From Gryganskiella cystojenkinii (lineage: Eukaryota; Mortierellomycota; Mortierellomycetes; Mortierellales; Mortierellaceae): a stretch of DNA of 15,037 nucleotides. How positions within the stretch are numbered: position 1 is the first letter of the stretch; each line of letters opens with the position of its first letter. This document shows positions 1 through 8,714 of the stretch, piece by piece. The notes under the pieces are model-generated. The model was given only the letters and a program-made list of their open reading frames with translations. It was not told the DNA's origin and did no database searches. The stretch is taken from the NCBI GenBank assembly GCA_015852425.1, contig JAAAIG010000610.1, positions 9,007-24,043 on the forward strand, in the 5' to 3' direction. Position numbers and translations under genes: made by a program.

Positions 1-49
1 TTGATAGTTTATTTGTTTGAAAAAAAGAAATATCCTCCTTCATAATACT

Positions 50-775
50 ATGCGACCAGACATCTTCCTGTGGTATAGGAGTACCACGGAAAAGTTTTGG
101 TCCGAGTTTGAGGGTTTCCTTAGACTCCAAGACTTGACATTTCTCGGCGACGACAAGTACTCGAGCGATTTCGAGCCTGTCTGGTTCGTGTCTCTCAAGT
201 CCAAATTCCTAGATCTAACCTGTCTGAGTTTCGACCCTTATCTTGTCCTGTCCGGAGAGATGTATGCCGCGATCCTGTCTGGTTGTCCTCAGTTGAAAAT
301 CTTTCGAGGTGGAGTCTGCATGGCCAAAGATCTCGTTGACGATAATGTGCCCTGGGCGTGCGTTCGACTTTACGAGTGGGTTCTCTGTTTCGATCTCGGA
401 TTCTTGAGTGATTGCAATGAGCCAAAGTTTGAAGAGACGAATATCAAAGGTGTGGGCTATCCTCCATCCTCCAAAGCCGCCGAGTTACAAGCAAAAGTGA
501 AGCAGAAGCGTGTCATCCGCGAGATCTTCACCCGTATGTCCCGTTTAACCCTGTTGGAGACAGTCGACTTTAGTCTCAGAAACCTGGACGACCTTGCGAC
601 TCCACTGTTGATCGAGGAGGGATCTGGCTTTGAGATGCTGATGAGTCAGTGTTCAAAGTTGCGAGAGTTGACCTTCACGGCTCCATTTCCGCGGAAAGCG
701 GAGAGCTGGCTGGAAGATCACTGGCCCAGTGTTCAGATTTACGAGTTCGATCCCCCCCAGGAGTCTGAACAGTAA
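50..775 (+). CDS. LRR/F-box-family protein, C-terminal part (5' end outside window)
   Basis: The frame is open from position 8 and its first ATG is at 50. A TAG at 5-7 precedes it and could equally be the end of an intron (..gatag), so the true start may lie upstream of the window. The product shows leucine-rich, irregularly spaced strands (LRLQDLTFLG, CPQLKIFRGG, LTLLETVDFSLRNLDDL, CSKLRELTF) and the pattern 'VPWACVRLYEWVLCFDLGF', which resembles the C-terminal LRR-like half of the large F-box proteins common in Mortierella. No F-box is visible. The frame stops at TAA 773-775, but the same frame then runs 44 more codons of Asp/Ser/Glu repeat to a TGA at 908-910, so the protein looks truncated in its acidic tail. 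Family assignment rests on recalled pattern. A specific function cannot be given; F-box proteins of this type are thought to present substrates to SCF ubiquitin ligases. Confidence 0.6.
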   Translation: MRPDIFLWYRSTTEKFWSEFEGFLRLQDLTFLGDDKYSSDFEPVWFVSLKSKFLDLTCLSFDPYLVLSGEMYAAILSGCPQLKIFRGGVCMAKDLVDDNVPWACVRLYEWVLCFDLGFLSDCNEPKFEETNIKGVGYPPSSKAAELQAKVKQKRVIREIFTRMSRLTLLETVDFSLRNLDDLATPLLIEEGSGFEMLMSQCSKLRELTFTAPFPRKAESWLEDHWPSVQIYEFDPPQESEQ

Positions 776-910
776 GATTCTGAAAGAGAGGACTCTGAAC
801 AGGAGGACTCTGACCAGGATGACTCTACACAAGAAGACTCGAATAACTCGGATGATTCGGATAGCTCGGATGATTCGGATGACACGAGTCGTTCCTATGA
901 CCAGGGTTGA
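776..910 (+). other. In-frame acidic Ser/Asp tail beyond the stop codon
   Basis: Immediately after the TAA at 773-775 the same frame encodes 44 codons rich in D, S and E (units such as EDSEQEDSDQDDS and SDDSDSSDDSDD) and ends at TGA 908-910. The sequence before the stop (QESEQ) already belongs to this repeat. This suggests that the stop is a recent nonsense change in a repetitive tail, or that the tail is polymorphic in length. It is unlikely to be separate coding sequence. Confidence 0.6.
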
Positions 911-1164
911 TTATGTTGTTGAACTGCCTCTGGTTGATAGGATTTTTGTGCGGAAAGCATCGCAAAATTAAAATTCAAGCCGAATAAATGTAATCGACAT
1001 TTCTAACCATGTCGAAAATTTTCACAGTCACATTTGTTTACCTGGCGGACCATTTTGACATCATCGCGCATTTCATTTTCCTCTTCTCTCTTTACTCATC
1101 GACAAGACTACGCCCAAACGAAAGCCAGTGTCCACACCGAATCAGTCATATTATATAGCCCACA
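911..1164. other. Intergenic region, promoter of the bL9m gene
   Basis: This stretch separates the tail of the LRR protein from the bL9m start. It is AT-rich at first (aattaaaattcaagccgaat). A CT-rich patch at about 1075-1097 (tttcctcttctctctttac) may mark the core promoter or leader of the next gene. I see no gene in it. The short ORFs here are unlike protein. Confidence 0.5.
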
Positions 1165-2208
1165 ATGTTCTCAGCAAGCAGGTCATCACTCGCAGGAACC
1201 GTCAGCAGATCTGCTGCATTTGTTGCCAAGGTACAACAACCACCAGGCTCGCTTGCTGCATGCAACGGGTTAGGTACATTGCGCTGTTGACCTCTCGAGA
1301 GAATATCCTTTGGGATGAACATGGAACAGCAATGGCAAATACCAGACGTCCTTAGCGACAAGTAAAAATATGTACTTAAAAAGAAAATGAGACTCATTGC
1401 AAAAAGTATCTGTCGTTCTCCAAATAGCGCTGGAAGTCGTCAAAGTCGATCGAGGTCACCTTGAGAGCCAATATCCAGGGTCTCGGAAAGCCAGGTAGGA
1501 CAGCGAACAAGGATGTGTGATGAAAACCATTACTGAAATTGCCACCGTACGCAAATATCAAACGGACGATCTGATTTAACACTTTTGCCTTTCGTTTTCG
1601 CACTTGGACCGATTTAGGCGATGTCGTCAATGTTGCCCGTAAGTGGACTGGACAGGAGCATGCACCCGGACAGTTCTGGGTCGAACACAATCACAAGGAA
1701 ATCAATTGACCAAAAAGCATGGGACTCACCAATTGGATTTTTATTCTTACAACTCGTCTATAATTTCTTAGCCGGCAGAATGAGAAACCGTCTCTACCCC
1801 TTCAGACTCGCCGATTACATTGACAAGAATGCCCAAAACATTCAGCAGGCAGCCCAGGCAGATCAGAATGCGATCAAGAACGCTCAGGAAATGAACAAGG
1901 TCTACCAACAAACGATCAAGAAGGAACAGCGTATCGTTCAATTGCAAGAGCTCCGTAATCGTCTCCAGGCCTTGCCTCCTTTGGTCTTCTCGCGTGCAGT
2001 CAACGAAGTCTTGCCAGGATCAAAAACCATCTTTGGATCCGTTCAGGCTGAGGATGTGATCAAGGAGTTGAAGGAGAAGCATGGCGTCGTCATCGATAAG
2101 GTCTCAGTCCAAGGCACAAAGATCAAGTCTATCGGTGACTCTTGGGCAAGAGTGGATCTCGGTGACTTGGGTACGGTGGAACTTAAGGTGATTGTTGAGA
2201 GACGTTAA
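1165..2208 (+). CDS. MRPL50: Mitochondrial large ribosomal subunit protein bL9m, four exons
   Basis: This is a structural protein of the mitochondrial 54S large subunit. The gene model comes from splice sites and the bL9 family: exon 1 1165-1230, exon 2 1428-1494, exon 3 1618-1638 (only 21 nt), exon 4 1772-2208, giving 196 aa. Donors are gtacaa, gtagga and gtaagt; acceptors are aatag, tttag and cttag. Residues 1-24 are Ser/Ala/Arg-rich (MFSASRSSLAGTVSR..) and read as a mitochondrial presequence. The bL9 N-domain follows: IEVTLRANIQGLGKPG, then GDVVNVAPGRMRN, then RLYPFRLADYI, matching the family's '[22 protein letters not shown]'. An Ala/Gln/Lys helix leads to the C-domain (IFGSVQAEDVIKELKEKHGV). 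The reading frame is unbroken across all three junctions, which supports them. The exon 1 donor is the least certain. The gene converges with ARL2, leaving 287 nt between stops. The symbol follows yeast, where bL9m is Mrpl50. Confidence 0.88.
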
Positions 2209-2495
2209 AAAGGATGACATGTGACATCTTTTAGTCGTCTGTAATTTCAACAAGTTATGAGGGTGAACGGGGAAGGCAACAAAGCGGACAGAGAGCAAAT
2301 ATAGACGGCATTTATATATTAAAACTACGATTAGGCATATTTACCGTCTGTTGGTCAATGCACGACCGGTTCGAGATACATAATAGGATCCTGGATAGCC
2401 AGATGCATGTCATGTTGTGCCATAGGTCATAAATATTAGCAAGCTCATCAGAGTTCGAACACATATGTAGGGTATAGAGCTGTTGTTGTTTTATT
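2209..2495. other. Convergent intergenic region between bL9m and ARL2
   Basis: This holds the 3' ends of two convergent genes. It is AT-rich, with possible polyadenylation-type sequence on the plus strand (atttatatattaaaac near 2310). No gene or RNA was recognised. Confidence 0.5.
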
Positions 2496-3436
2496 TTAAT
2501 CTAAAAGATAGATTCTTGATCCGATATCGCCTACGATCCAGTCCATGCCCTGGAGAAGGTGTTCGCCTGTCTTTGCACTGCAAGCCAAGATAGCCCAGTG
2601 ATGTGTCAAGATTTCGTCTAAACCAAGAGCCTGAATTGAAAATAATAAACGAGAAGAAAAATTGAGAACAAGGTGTCAGTTTTATGACAACGAAGGGCTT
2701 TTCTTGTTATGCCAGATCTGGTATCTTCATACCTCACGAATCTGATCATCTGTTAATGCTCCTGGAAGATCCTGCTTATTTGCAAAAACTAGTAGCGATG
2801 CTCCGGATAGGCGCTATTATAAAGATCAAGTGTATAGGGACGGTTAGCATGTGCTTCATGGACTTGAAACGGTGTCAAGAAACGTCCCTTGCAGTCTGGT
2901 AAGTTCACTCCGTTATGCTTACTTCCTCTTGAAGCAGTTCATGAAGTTCCTTCTTGCAATCGTCCAATCTTAAACGATCCGCAGAATCGACCACCCAGAC
3001 AAGCCCATCGGTTTGTTCAAAGTAGTTTCGCCAGTAGGATCGAATCGATTTTTGGCCGCCCACATCCCAAATGTTCATCTTGAACCTAGAGGACCGACAA
3101 GAGAGAGAGAATGTTCAATTGAGAAAGAGGTACTTGTGGTTAACTAATGCGAACGAGTAAAAAAAACGGACAGATGCCAATCCTTTCAGAGGAATAAAAG
3201 CAAATTCCTCGAGCGAGGATCAACATGTCCCCTTGGTGGCAAAGCGGTATATCACACTACCCCTTATGTTCCAAGGTCTTGATGTTGAATCCGAGGGTGG
3301 GTGCAATCTCGTCAATGTCCTCGCCATTGATGCGCTTGAGGATTGTGGTCTTGCCTGCATTGTCGAGTCCGAGCATGAGGAGGCGAATCTCTTTTTCTTT
3401 TTGGCGGTTCTTTTTGAGGATAGTAAGGAGTCCCAT
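2496..3436 (-). CDS. ARL2: ARL2-type small GTPase (ADP-ribosylation factor-like 2), four exons
   Basis: ARL2 cycles between GTP and GDP states; it acts with tubulin-folding cofactors (yeast Cin4, fission yeast Alp41) and in mitochondrial and lipidated-cargo traffic. Exons on the minus strand are 3436-3261, 3085-2923, 2813-2733 and 2630-2496, with donors gtagtg, gtaagc and gtatga, giving exactly 184 aa, the length of human ARL2. Motifs fall at canonical positions: P-loop GLDNAGKT at 23-30 (T30), switch I threonine T47 in [14 protein letters not shown] at 65-70 (Q70), then [10 protein letters not shown] and the CSAKTGE box near the C-terminus. Gly2 is present (MGLLTIL), as in other ARL2 proteins. 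All exon phases join in frame. A TATA-like box (3615-3622) lies 180 nt upstream. The family call is secure. ARL2 rather than ARL3 rests on [20 protein letters not shown] and the [13 protein letters not shown] tail. Confidence 0.93.
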
Positions 3437-4126
3437 GGCTGATTCCTGTTATTGATCTCTTCTTCGTGGGTTGGGTTGGCAGCGTAGGAAAAGTCGCAGT
3501 CTTGTCTGTCTTTTTGTCTGTTGAATGAATGAAAGTTGAGGCCGAGAAAGCAAGTCTTTGGAGATGAAGAGGGAGAGGAGCAATAAAATACGCCACCATC
3601 CGACGCGCACTGCATATTTATACCTTTCTTCGTGACTGCGTGCGATTTCCATTTAAACACAAGGTCCGTCGATAACTACCGCGCTGCTCTCGTCCGTCTC
3701 CTTGTTGCACAGCGCGTAGCAGTGGAGAAGCGTTCTTCTTGTGTTTTCTTCCTTCCATCACACAAGAGACAAAAAAAGGAAAATCACCGACTAGGGCCAA
3801 GGTCCCACAGACCATGGAAAAGACTCGAGGGCACGTTGCTTGTTAGGATTACCTGTTTAACAACAATCTGGTGCGAAAACGCTTTATGCTTGGATCCCTT
3901 TTAATGTGAACTGGCGGCCAAAGCATGACCTTGACGACATGTCGAGTCACCTGTCCTGGTGGAATCCAACGTGGCAATGCCTGACCAGTTGTTTGTTTGT
4001 CATCCAACTGGACCAAACTCAGAAATGCATTGTCCTTTTTTATTCTATTACACCTTCCCATTTCCTGGCTTCTTTCAAGACCCATCTGCCTCTTCTCTCT
4101 CTTACTCTTTCATTTTTTTTCATTTT
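3437..4126. other. Divergent intergenic region between ARL2 and the F-box gene
   Basis: This 690-nt stretch lies between the start of ARL2 (minus) and the pyrimidine leader of the F-box gene (plus). It must contain both promoters unless an upstream exon is hidden. On the minus side the first 180 nt look like an ARL2 leader. On the plus side sequence becomes increasingly CT-rich after about 4020. The ORFs here are low-complexity or antisense and carry no recognisable domain. Confidence 0.5.
3615..3622 (-). promoter_or_regulatory. TATA-box-like motif upstream of ARL2
   Basis: The minus strand reads TATAAATA, 180 nt upstream of the ARL2 start codon. It matches the TATA consensus exactly. Use as a promoter is inferred. 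Confidence 0.4.
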
Positions 4127-4177
4127 CTCTTTCCTCTATCGTTCTCTTTCCTCTATCGTTTTTCTTTCCTCTATCAC
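4127..4177 (+). repeat. 17-bp pyrimidine tandem repeat in the leader of the F-box gene
   Basis: The unit ctctttcctctatcgtt occurs exactly at 4127-4143 and again at 4144-4160. A third imperfect copy (tttctttcctctatcac) follows at 4161-4177, nine bases before the ATG at 4186. The whole 4085-4185 stretch is strongly CT-rich, like fungal core promoters near the transcription start. Confidence 0.85.
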
Positions 4178-4185
4178 TGCCTACC

Positions 4186-6525
4186 ATGCAGATTTCTCAG
4201 GGGGATGTGCCCACAGCCAACACCGCGGCACATCCCCTACAACTTGTCCTTCGAGTCTTTGCGCTGCCAGAACTCGCAGAAGCCATTCTTTGTTTCCTCG
4301 TCAAGGACTCGATCTTGTCCCTTAGACAGGTCTGCAAGGTTTTCAACAGAGCCGTAGCCGCCACACGTTGGCTCGGCAAGTCTCTACTCAAAGCCGGAGA
4401 GTTTTATCTTGATGAAGCAAACTGCCATCGCTCCGACCATGGGACCCTGGTTCTGGACCAACCCTTGGACCCTGACAGTATTCGACTGAAGGAGTTCAAG
4501 CAATCCTGCATTGTCTCTCTGGGCACGCTGGAAAAGGGAATCGAGTCGATGGAGGCCGACCTGGTCCTTCGTGCCGTCCGGGAATGGCCCAACCTAGCGA
4601 CCCTACGTTTAGCCATCCTTTGGGAACAAGAAGCAAGCGAGGTCGTCGATTTTCTGGTCAAGGCAGTCAAGTACAACACCGAGGCGGTGGTAGCAGGCAT
4701 GGCCGATATGGAGGTGTTAACAAAAACAATGGCGAGCTCGAGTTTGAACACAGATCCAGACCAACAAGTCGTAACAACCACTGCAACAGCATCGATCTCA
4801 CAGCCAATTCTGGGACTGAGGAATCTGTACTTGCGAGTTATGCGGGAAATCGGACCAAAAACCGCTCTAGAGCCTTTGTTCGACGGACTGGCATCATGCA
4901 GATTGCCCTTACCTCAGGATATGACCAGCCGCAGCAGCAGCAGCACATGCAACAACATCAATTCGACCCAATGGTCTCCGTCATCAGCGTCCTTACCCAT
5001 CTCACCAACGACTTTACCGATTCTTCCACATCTTACGGTTCTGGATCTGTCCGCACGGCATACCAATGAGGGCTTTGTCGTCCACTGGGAGACACTTGTC
5101 CGGTTCGTAGCGAATGATGCCCCGAACCTCAAAGAGCTCTGGATGAACCGCGTGGATGTGACTCTGAGGGACTATGCCGAACATGAAGGACCTGTCATCC
5201 CAACCCTCAAGATCCTTGGTCTTCGATGCATTATCCCTAGTGAACTCGCCAGGAGAGTTATCAGGACTTTTCCACGCTTGGAAGAGCTTTCGGTTCATCG
5301 GCTTGATACACTGTGGCAACAATCGGACACCGTCAACACTATCACCACCACTGCTACCATCGACAAATCCATGCATTCTTGGGCGGTGGTGCCACAGCAA
5401 CTTCCGACATCCACATCATCGCCGATTGAGGACGAGGAAAAGTTCTGGACGCCGTTTCCGGACCTTAAATTTCTGCGTTTGCGATCTCCGAATCAACGAG
5501 AGTTTTTACCGTCACCTCAGTCGAATGACCTTTCAACCATACTGGAACCCACAGTCCGATATCACCTCCCCGAATGTTTTGATAATTTGTTTCTGGAGGG
5601 TGGACCCTTGGAGGGACTTCAAACCACACTCGCCTTGGACATGTCGCGCGTCCGACTGACCCGTTTGACGATCGGGAGTCATGCGGATTGGGATGCTGGT
5701 GTGGATGTGCAATGTGATCATCTCTGGGCAAAGTTTTTGATGCGACCGTGCTGTGAGAGTATCTTGAGCGTGACTTTGTTCCATCGGACCAGTATCATCC
5801 AAGCCCTTGTCTCGAACGTCAGCAAGGAATTGGATCTGGAACAGGTGAGCCAAAGCACCAGCACGAGCACCAGAAGCAACCACATGCCTCTTGGATCAGA
5901 AATGCCAAGTACAACAGAGAACAACGACGAGGGACACGACGCGCCATCGGACCTCTACAAGGTCCGGCTACGGCAAGCAATTCAGACCAAGATCAAATTT
6001 ACGAGTCAAATTAGGCTACTCCGTCTCCAAGGTTATTGGAAGGACAGGACTGCACCCACAAAGATCATACAGGATCTGAATCATTTCTTGCATTGTTGTC
6101 CAAACCTGACAGATATCTCGATGCAGGATGGGAGTGTGAATGTGGAGGACATCGAAGTTCTCTTTGAAGGTCTCGGTCGGTGTCCTACTACGACTGCTAC
6201 TGCTCTTGACACGGTCGCCGCAGAGTCATTGGTCGTGAATTCTGCCGATAAAAATGACGCCCGTCATCCCGAGGATTCGAATCACCAAAGAGCTACGATG
6301 AGGAACAATACTGCCGATGTCAATGGCGGTGGTGGTGGTCACAGTGTTGTCGATGACGACGATGTCGATGATAAAGAGAGCTGGATCTATGGTGAACGAC
6401 CTCATCTCCAGAAAATAGCCCTGTCCCTTTCGTGTCTCCAGGACGAGGGTCAGATTGAAAAGCGGTTAAACGCCCGATTCCGATGTTTGGATGAGTTGCG
6501 TCTCTCATTTCAGCCAGAAAAATAA
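4186..6525 (+). CDS. F-box / LRR-like protein, 779 aa, intronless
   Basis: This is a probable substrate-recognition subunit of an SCF ubiquitin ligase. An F-box lies at about residues 26-60 (FALPELAEAILCFLVKDSIL followed by SLRQVCKVFNRAV). Degenerate leucine-rich strands follow through most of the chain: WPNLATLRLAILWE, LPHLTVLDLSARH, APNLKELWMNRVDV, IPTLKILGLRCI, FPRLEELSVHRLD, FPDLKFLRLR, VRLTRLTIGSHADWD, CPNLTDISMQDG and FRCLDELRLSF. Disordered inserts interrupt it: a Ser/Asn segment encoded by CAG-type repeats near residue 248, a Ser/Thr segment near 565, and a Gly run plus DDDDVDD at about 713-731. ATG 4186 is the first ATG in frame. The frame is open further upstream only because the leader is pyrimidine-rich. 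No intron is needed. The F-box plus LRR architecture and length fit the expanded Mortierella family; the substrate is unknown. Confidence 0.82.
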   Translation: MQISQGDVPTANTAAHPLQLVLRVFALPELAEAILCFLVKDSILSLRQVCKVFNRAVAATRWLGKSLLKAGEFYLDEANCHRSDHGTLVLDQPLDPDSIRLKEFKQSCIVSLGTLEKGIESMEADLVLRAVREWPNLATLRLAILWEQEASEVVDFLVKAVKYNTEAVVAGMADMEVLTKTMASSSLNTDPDQQVVTTTATASISQPILGLRNLYLRVMREIGPKTALEPLFDGLASCRLPLPQDMTSRSSSSTCNNINSTQWSPSSASLPISPTTLPILPHLTVLDLSARHTNEGFVVHWETLVRFVANDAPNLKELWMNRVDVTLRDYAEHEGPVIPTLKILGLRCIIPSELARRVIRTFPRLEELSVHRLDTLWQQSDTVNTITTTATIDKSMHSWAVVPQQLPTSTSSPIEDEEKFWTPFPDLKFLRLRSPNQREFLPSPQSNDLSTILEPTVRYHLPECFDNLFLEGGPLEGLQTTLALDMSRVRLTRLTIGSHADWDAGVDVQCDHLWAKFLMRPCCESILSVTLFHRTSIIQALVSNVSKELDLEQVSQSTSTSTRSNHMPLGSEMPSTTENNDEGHDAPSDLYKVRLRQAIQTKIKFTSQIRLLRLQGYWKDRTAPTKIIQDLNHFLHCCPNLTDISMQDGSVNVEDIEVLFEGLGRCPTTTATALDTVAAESLVVNSADKNDARHPEDSNHQRATMRNNTADVNGGGGGHSVVDDDDVDDKESWIYGERPHLQKIALSLSCLQDEGQIEKRLNARFRCLDELRLSFQPEK

Positions 6526-6684
6526 AAACCCTAGCCACAATGGCTGATGTGGCCAAATTTTCAGAATGGGCTAAATTGGCGTCCCAAATACAAACATTCT
6601 CGGAAAAAACAATAACAATCGCACCCCCAGTGGATATTCCTTTTTTTTCTAGCACACCCACCGCGGATTTTCCCCTGCTGGACA

Positions 6685-6711
6685 CCCCCCCCCCCACACA
6701 CACACACACAC
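6685..6711. repeat. Poly-C run plus (AC)n microsatellite
   Basis: Eleven C residues at 6685-6695 run directly into eight AC repeats. Seen directly. Confidence 0.9.
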
Positions 6712-6762
6712 AGTGTGCATAACAGCTAATGTATTTAAATAACTATTATTCTCGGAACAACC

Positions 6763-6782
6763 AGAGAGAGAGAGAGAGAGAG
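6763..6782. repeat. (AG)10 microsatellite
   Basis: Ten perfect AG dinucleotides. Seen directly. Confidence 0.92.
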
Positions 6783-7054
6783 TAGTTCATTGATTGGTTC
6801 GTCTACTTCTTGTTATTGCCATCTCCGGGTAGCTAGGGGGTGCAATTGTGTGCGACGATAGTGGCAATTCTGGTGCCATCGCCAATGGTTTTAGCGGCAG
6901 TGGTGGGGGCAGCAGTGCTGCGAGCTCTGGTAATAGCGGCAACGACGTTGCAGGTGCAGGTGCCAATCGTGGTACTTCCAGCAGGGCCAGGTCCAGTGAG
7001 AGTGCCAAGAATAAGGATTCGACCTCTCGCGTCAACGGCACTCTCGACACCAAC

Positions 7055-8714
7055 ATGAGCAGGCACAACGACTTACGCCGAACCAATTCATATCGGAAGT
7101 GGTCCTATGGTGTTTCCTCGGACTCGTCCGATTCTTCAACCAGTTCCAGCGACAGCAACTCATCGACGAGCGAAGATTTTGGACAGCAGCGGCGGCGGTC
7201 CAATTTGTTTACCAAGGACAGATCCTCGAAAAAGATTAGACACGATTACTGCGGCTTCTTGAGCTTTATTGAGAGTTGCAATGGGACCTTGGGAAACGAC
7301 AGTAACTTGGAAATCACGATCCGTCGCAGAAAAGACGCGCACAAATTGTACATTCTCCTCGGGGATGCGCCTGATTGGATCATATCACTGGATCTGATCA
7401 TGGACTGGGACTGGGATTCAGATGACCTAGAGGACTTCGTCGATTGCATCAACAGGGACGCCATTGGGATCCATTCATTGATACTGTATGGAGCCAGCAT
7501 CAAAAACAAAGAATATGAAAACGATTCCTTTATCCTACAAGCTATGCAAAGCCTCGGTCAAGATGCCTACGCGACAGCGCCCGTTGACTCGACTCTTTGC
7601 GAACAAACGATTCACGGAGTTGAGGTTTCGAAATTTCCACGATTTGTTTTCCGAGAATGATTTCACCTTGCCTTCGACTCTGTCCAATCTGACCACGCTC
7701 GAGATTGCACTCGGCTTTGGGAATGAACTCTATGAGGAATATCAAGTCCCGATTTTCGAGACTCTTCTGGGTGGTAGTGTACCCTGCCAACTGGAAAAGT
7801 TGGTCCTCCGTTGTCCTGGGAACCTGTGCAAGGATTATCTCGAGTCTGTCCAAAAGGTAATCAAGGATAAGGTTCAATCGACAACAGCAAACACGCATGG
7901 ATCAAACTCTTCCACATCTCCGTCATCCTCAGACGAGAGCGACGATGAAGATCGGTGCTTGAATGTCGTTCTCAAGTGTCCAGACGCTGAGGTCATAGAG
8001 ATGACAATTGGTCGCACCACGGGTCTTGTCTTGTCCATGGCCTTCAACGATGCTGTGGCGAAAGAGAAGAACGTGAAGTGGTCCGAAATTCTGAGCAGTC
8101 CTCTCACTCAGGACCTGCCTTCGATGCGGGTCGACAATGCCATCGTACAAAGTGCTTGGTTTGAGAACTTAAATGCGTGGTTCGGTGCATTACCCAGCCA
8201 GAACTCGTCCTTGAGGCCACTCGTTCTGGATTGTAGCGGCTTGAAAGACATGAATCAAGTTACCAAACTCACATCCTGGTTGAACAAAGCTCGCGGATCG
8301 CTGATCAAGGTTGCCCTGAGGAATCTGCAGTTGATGAATTTAGAGATGTCGTTGCCCAAACACAAAAACCATCAAGCAGTTGCCATGGCTCGTCCACCCT
8401 ACAATCCTTCGGTGTCGATGGCCAATCAAACGAGACTGCCAGTGTCTAGATGGCCCATTATTCTTCAAGCCCTCAATTGGAAAATCCTGAAGAGCCTCGA
8501 CCTTCGTAACGCAAACTTTGCGGCACCTCAGATAGACTGGATCGCAAAATTCCTCAAAGACACGGCAACAGCTAGAGAGCCGCGATACAAGACCAAGAAG
8601 TTTCGACTAACTTTGACTATCACACTGGAGAACGAGACAAGGATTCGCTCCTTGAAAAAAGAGACCGACGAGGGTGTGTTGTCCTATGTTGAGCTGAAGA
8701 TCCTGGATTTATAA
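7055..8714 (+). CDS. F-box-family LRR-like protein; two frames needing a 139-nt intron or a frame break
   Basis: The frame from ATG 7055 is open to 7660; a second frame is open from 7482 to the TAA at 8712-8714. The first part has a Ser/Asp-rich region (residues 25-45), then DYCGFLSFIESCNGTLG and a core LYILLGDAPDWIISLDLIMD followed by WDWDSDDLEDF. The second has LRR-like strands: FTELRFRNFHDLF, LSNLTTLEIALGFG, CQLEKLVLRCPG, ILKSLDLRNANF. A serine/acidic insert (SSTSPSSSDESDDED) sits near 7905-7950. An intron at 7486-7624 (donor gtatgg, acceptor gttgag) would join the frames into 506 aa. However, the segments it removes (FILQAMQ in frame 1, LFANKRFTELR in frame 2) look coding, so a one-base insertion between about 7545 and 7600 is the rival explanation. 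No F-box is visible, and the N-terminus may lie upstream. The family is inferred from resemblance to Mortierella LRR-like proteins. Confidence 0.6.

Larger units (their letters stand above)
6526..7054. other. Intergenic region or unresolved 5' end of the next gene
   Basis: The first part is AT-rich and contains two microsatellites. From 6833 the frame of the following gene is already open and encodes a Gly/Ser/Ala/Asn-rich stretch (GFSGSGGGSSAASSGNSGN) but has no ATG before 7055. This part could be coding if an upstream exon with an ATG splices into it. An acceptor-like ..gggtag or ..gctag occurs at 6827-6836. Confidence 0.45.

Noticed and set aside
772..817. Tiny intron that would remove the TAA at 773-775
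   Set aside because: GTAAGA overlaps the stop, but the nearby AGs give 31 or 46 nt, both shorter than usual and both frame-breaking.
729..971. Plus-strand ORF rich in Arg, Thr and Met after the first gene
   Set aside because: It is the out-of-frame reading of the acidic Ser/Asp repeat; its repeated RMIR units follow from that repeat.
3225..3455. Plus-strand ORFs over the first ARL2 exon
   Set aside because: They are antisense shadows of ARL2 exon 1, which has the P-loop and switch motifs on the minus strand.
3997..4185. N-terminal extension of the F-box protein with a hydrophobic Leu/Phe/Ser segment
   Set aside because: There is no ATG in frame before 4186. The apparent hydrophobic stretch is the translation of a CT-rich leader, so a signal anchor is not supported.
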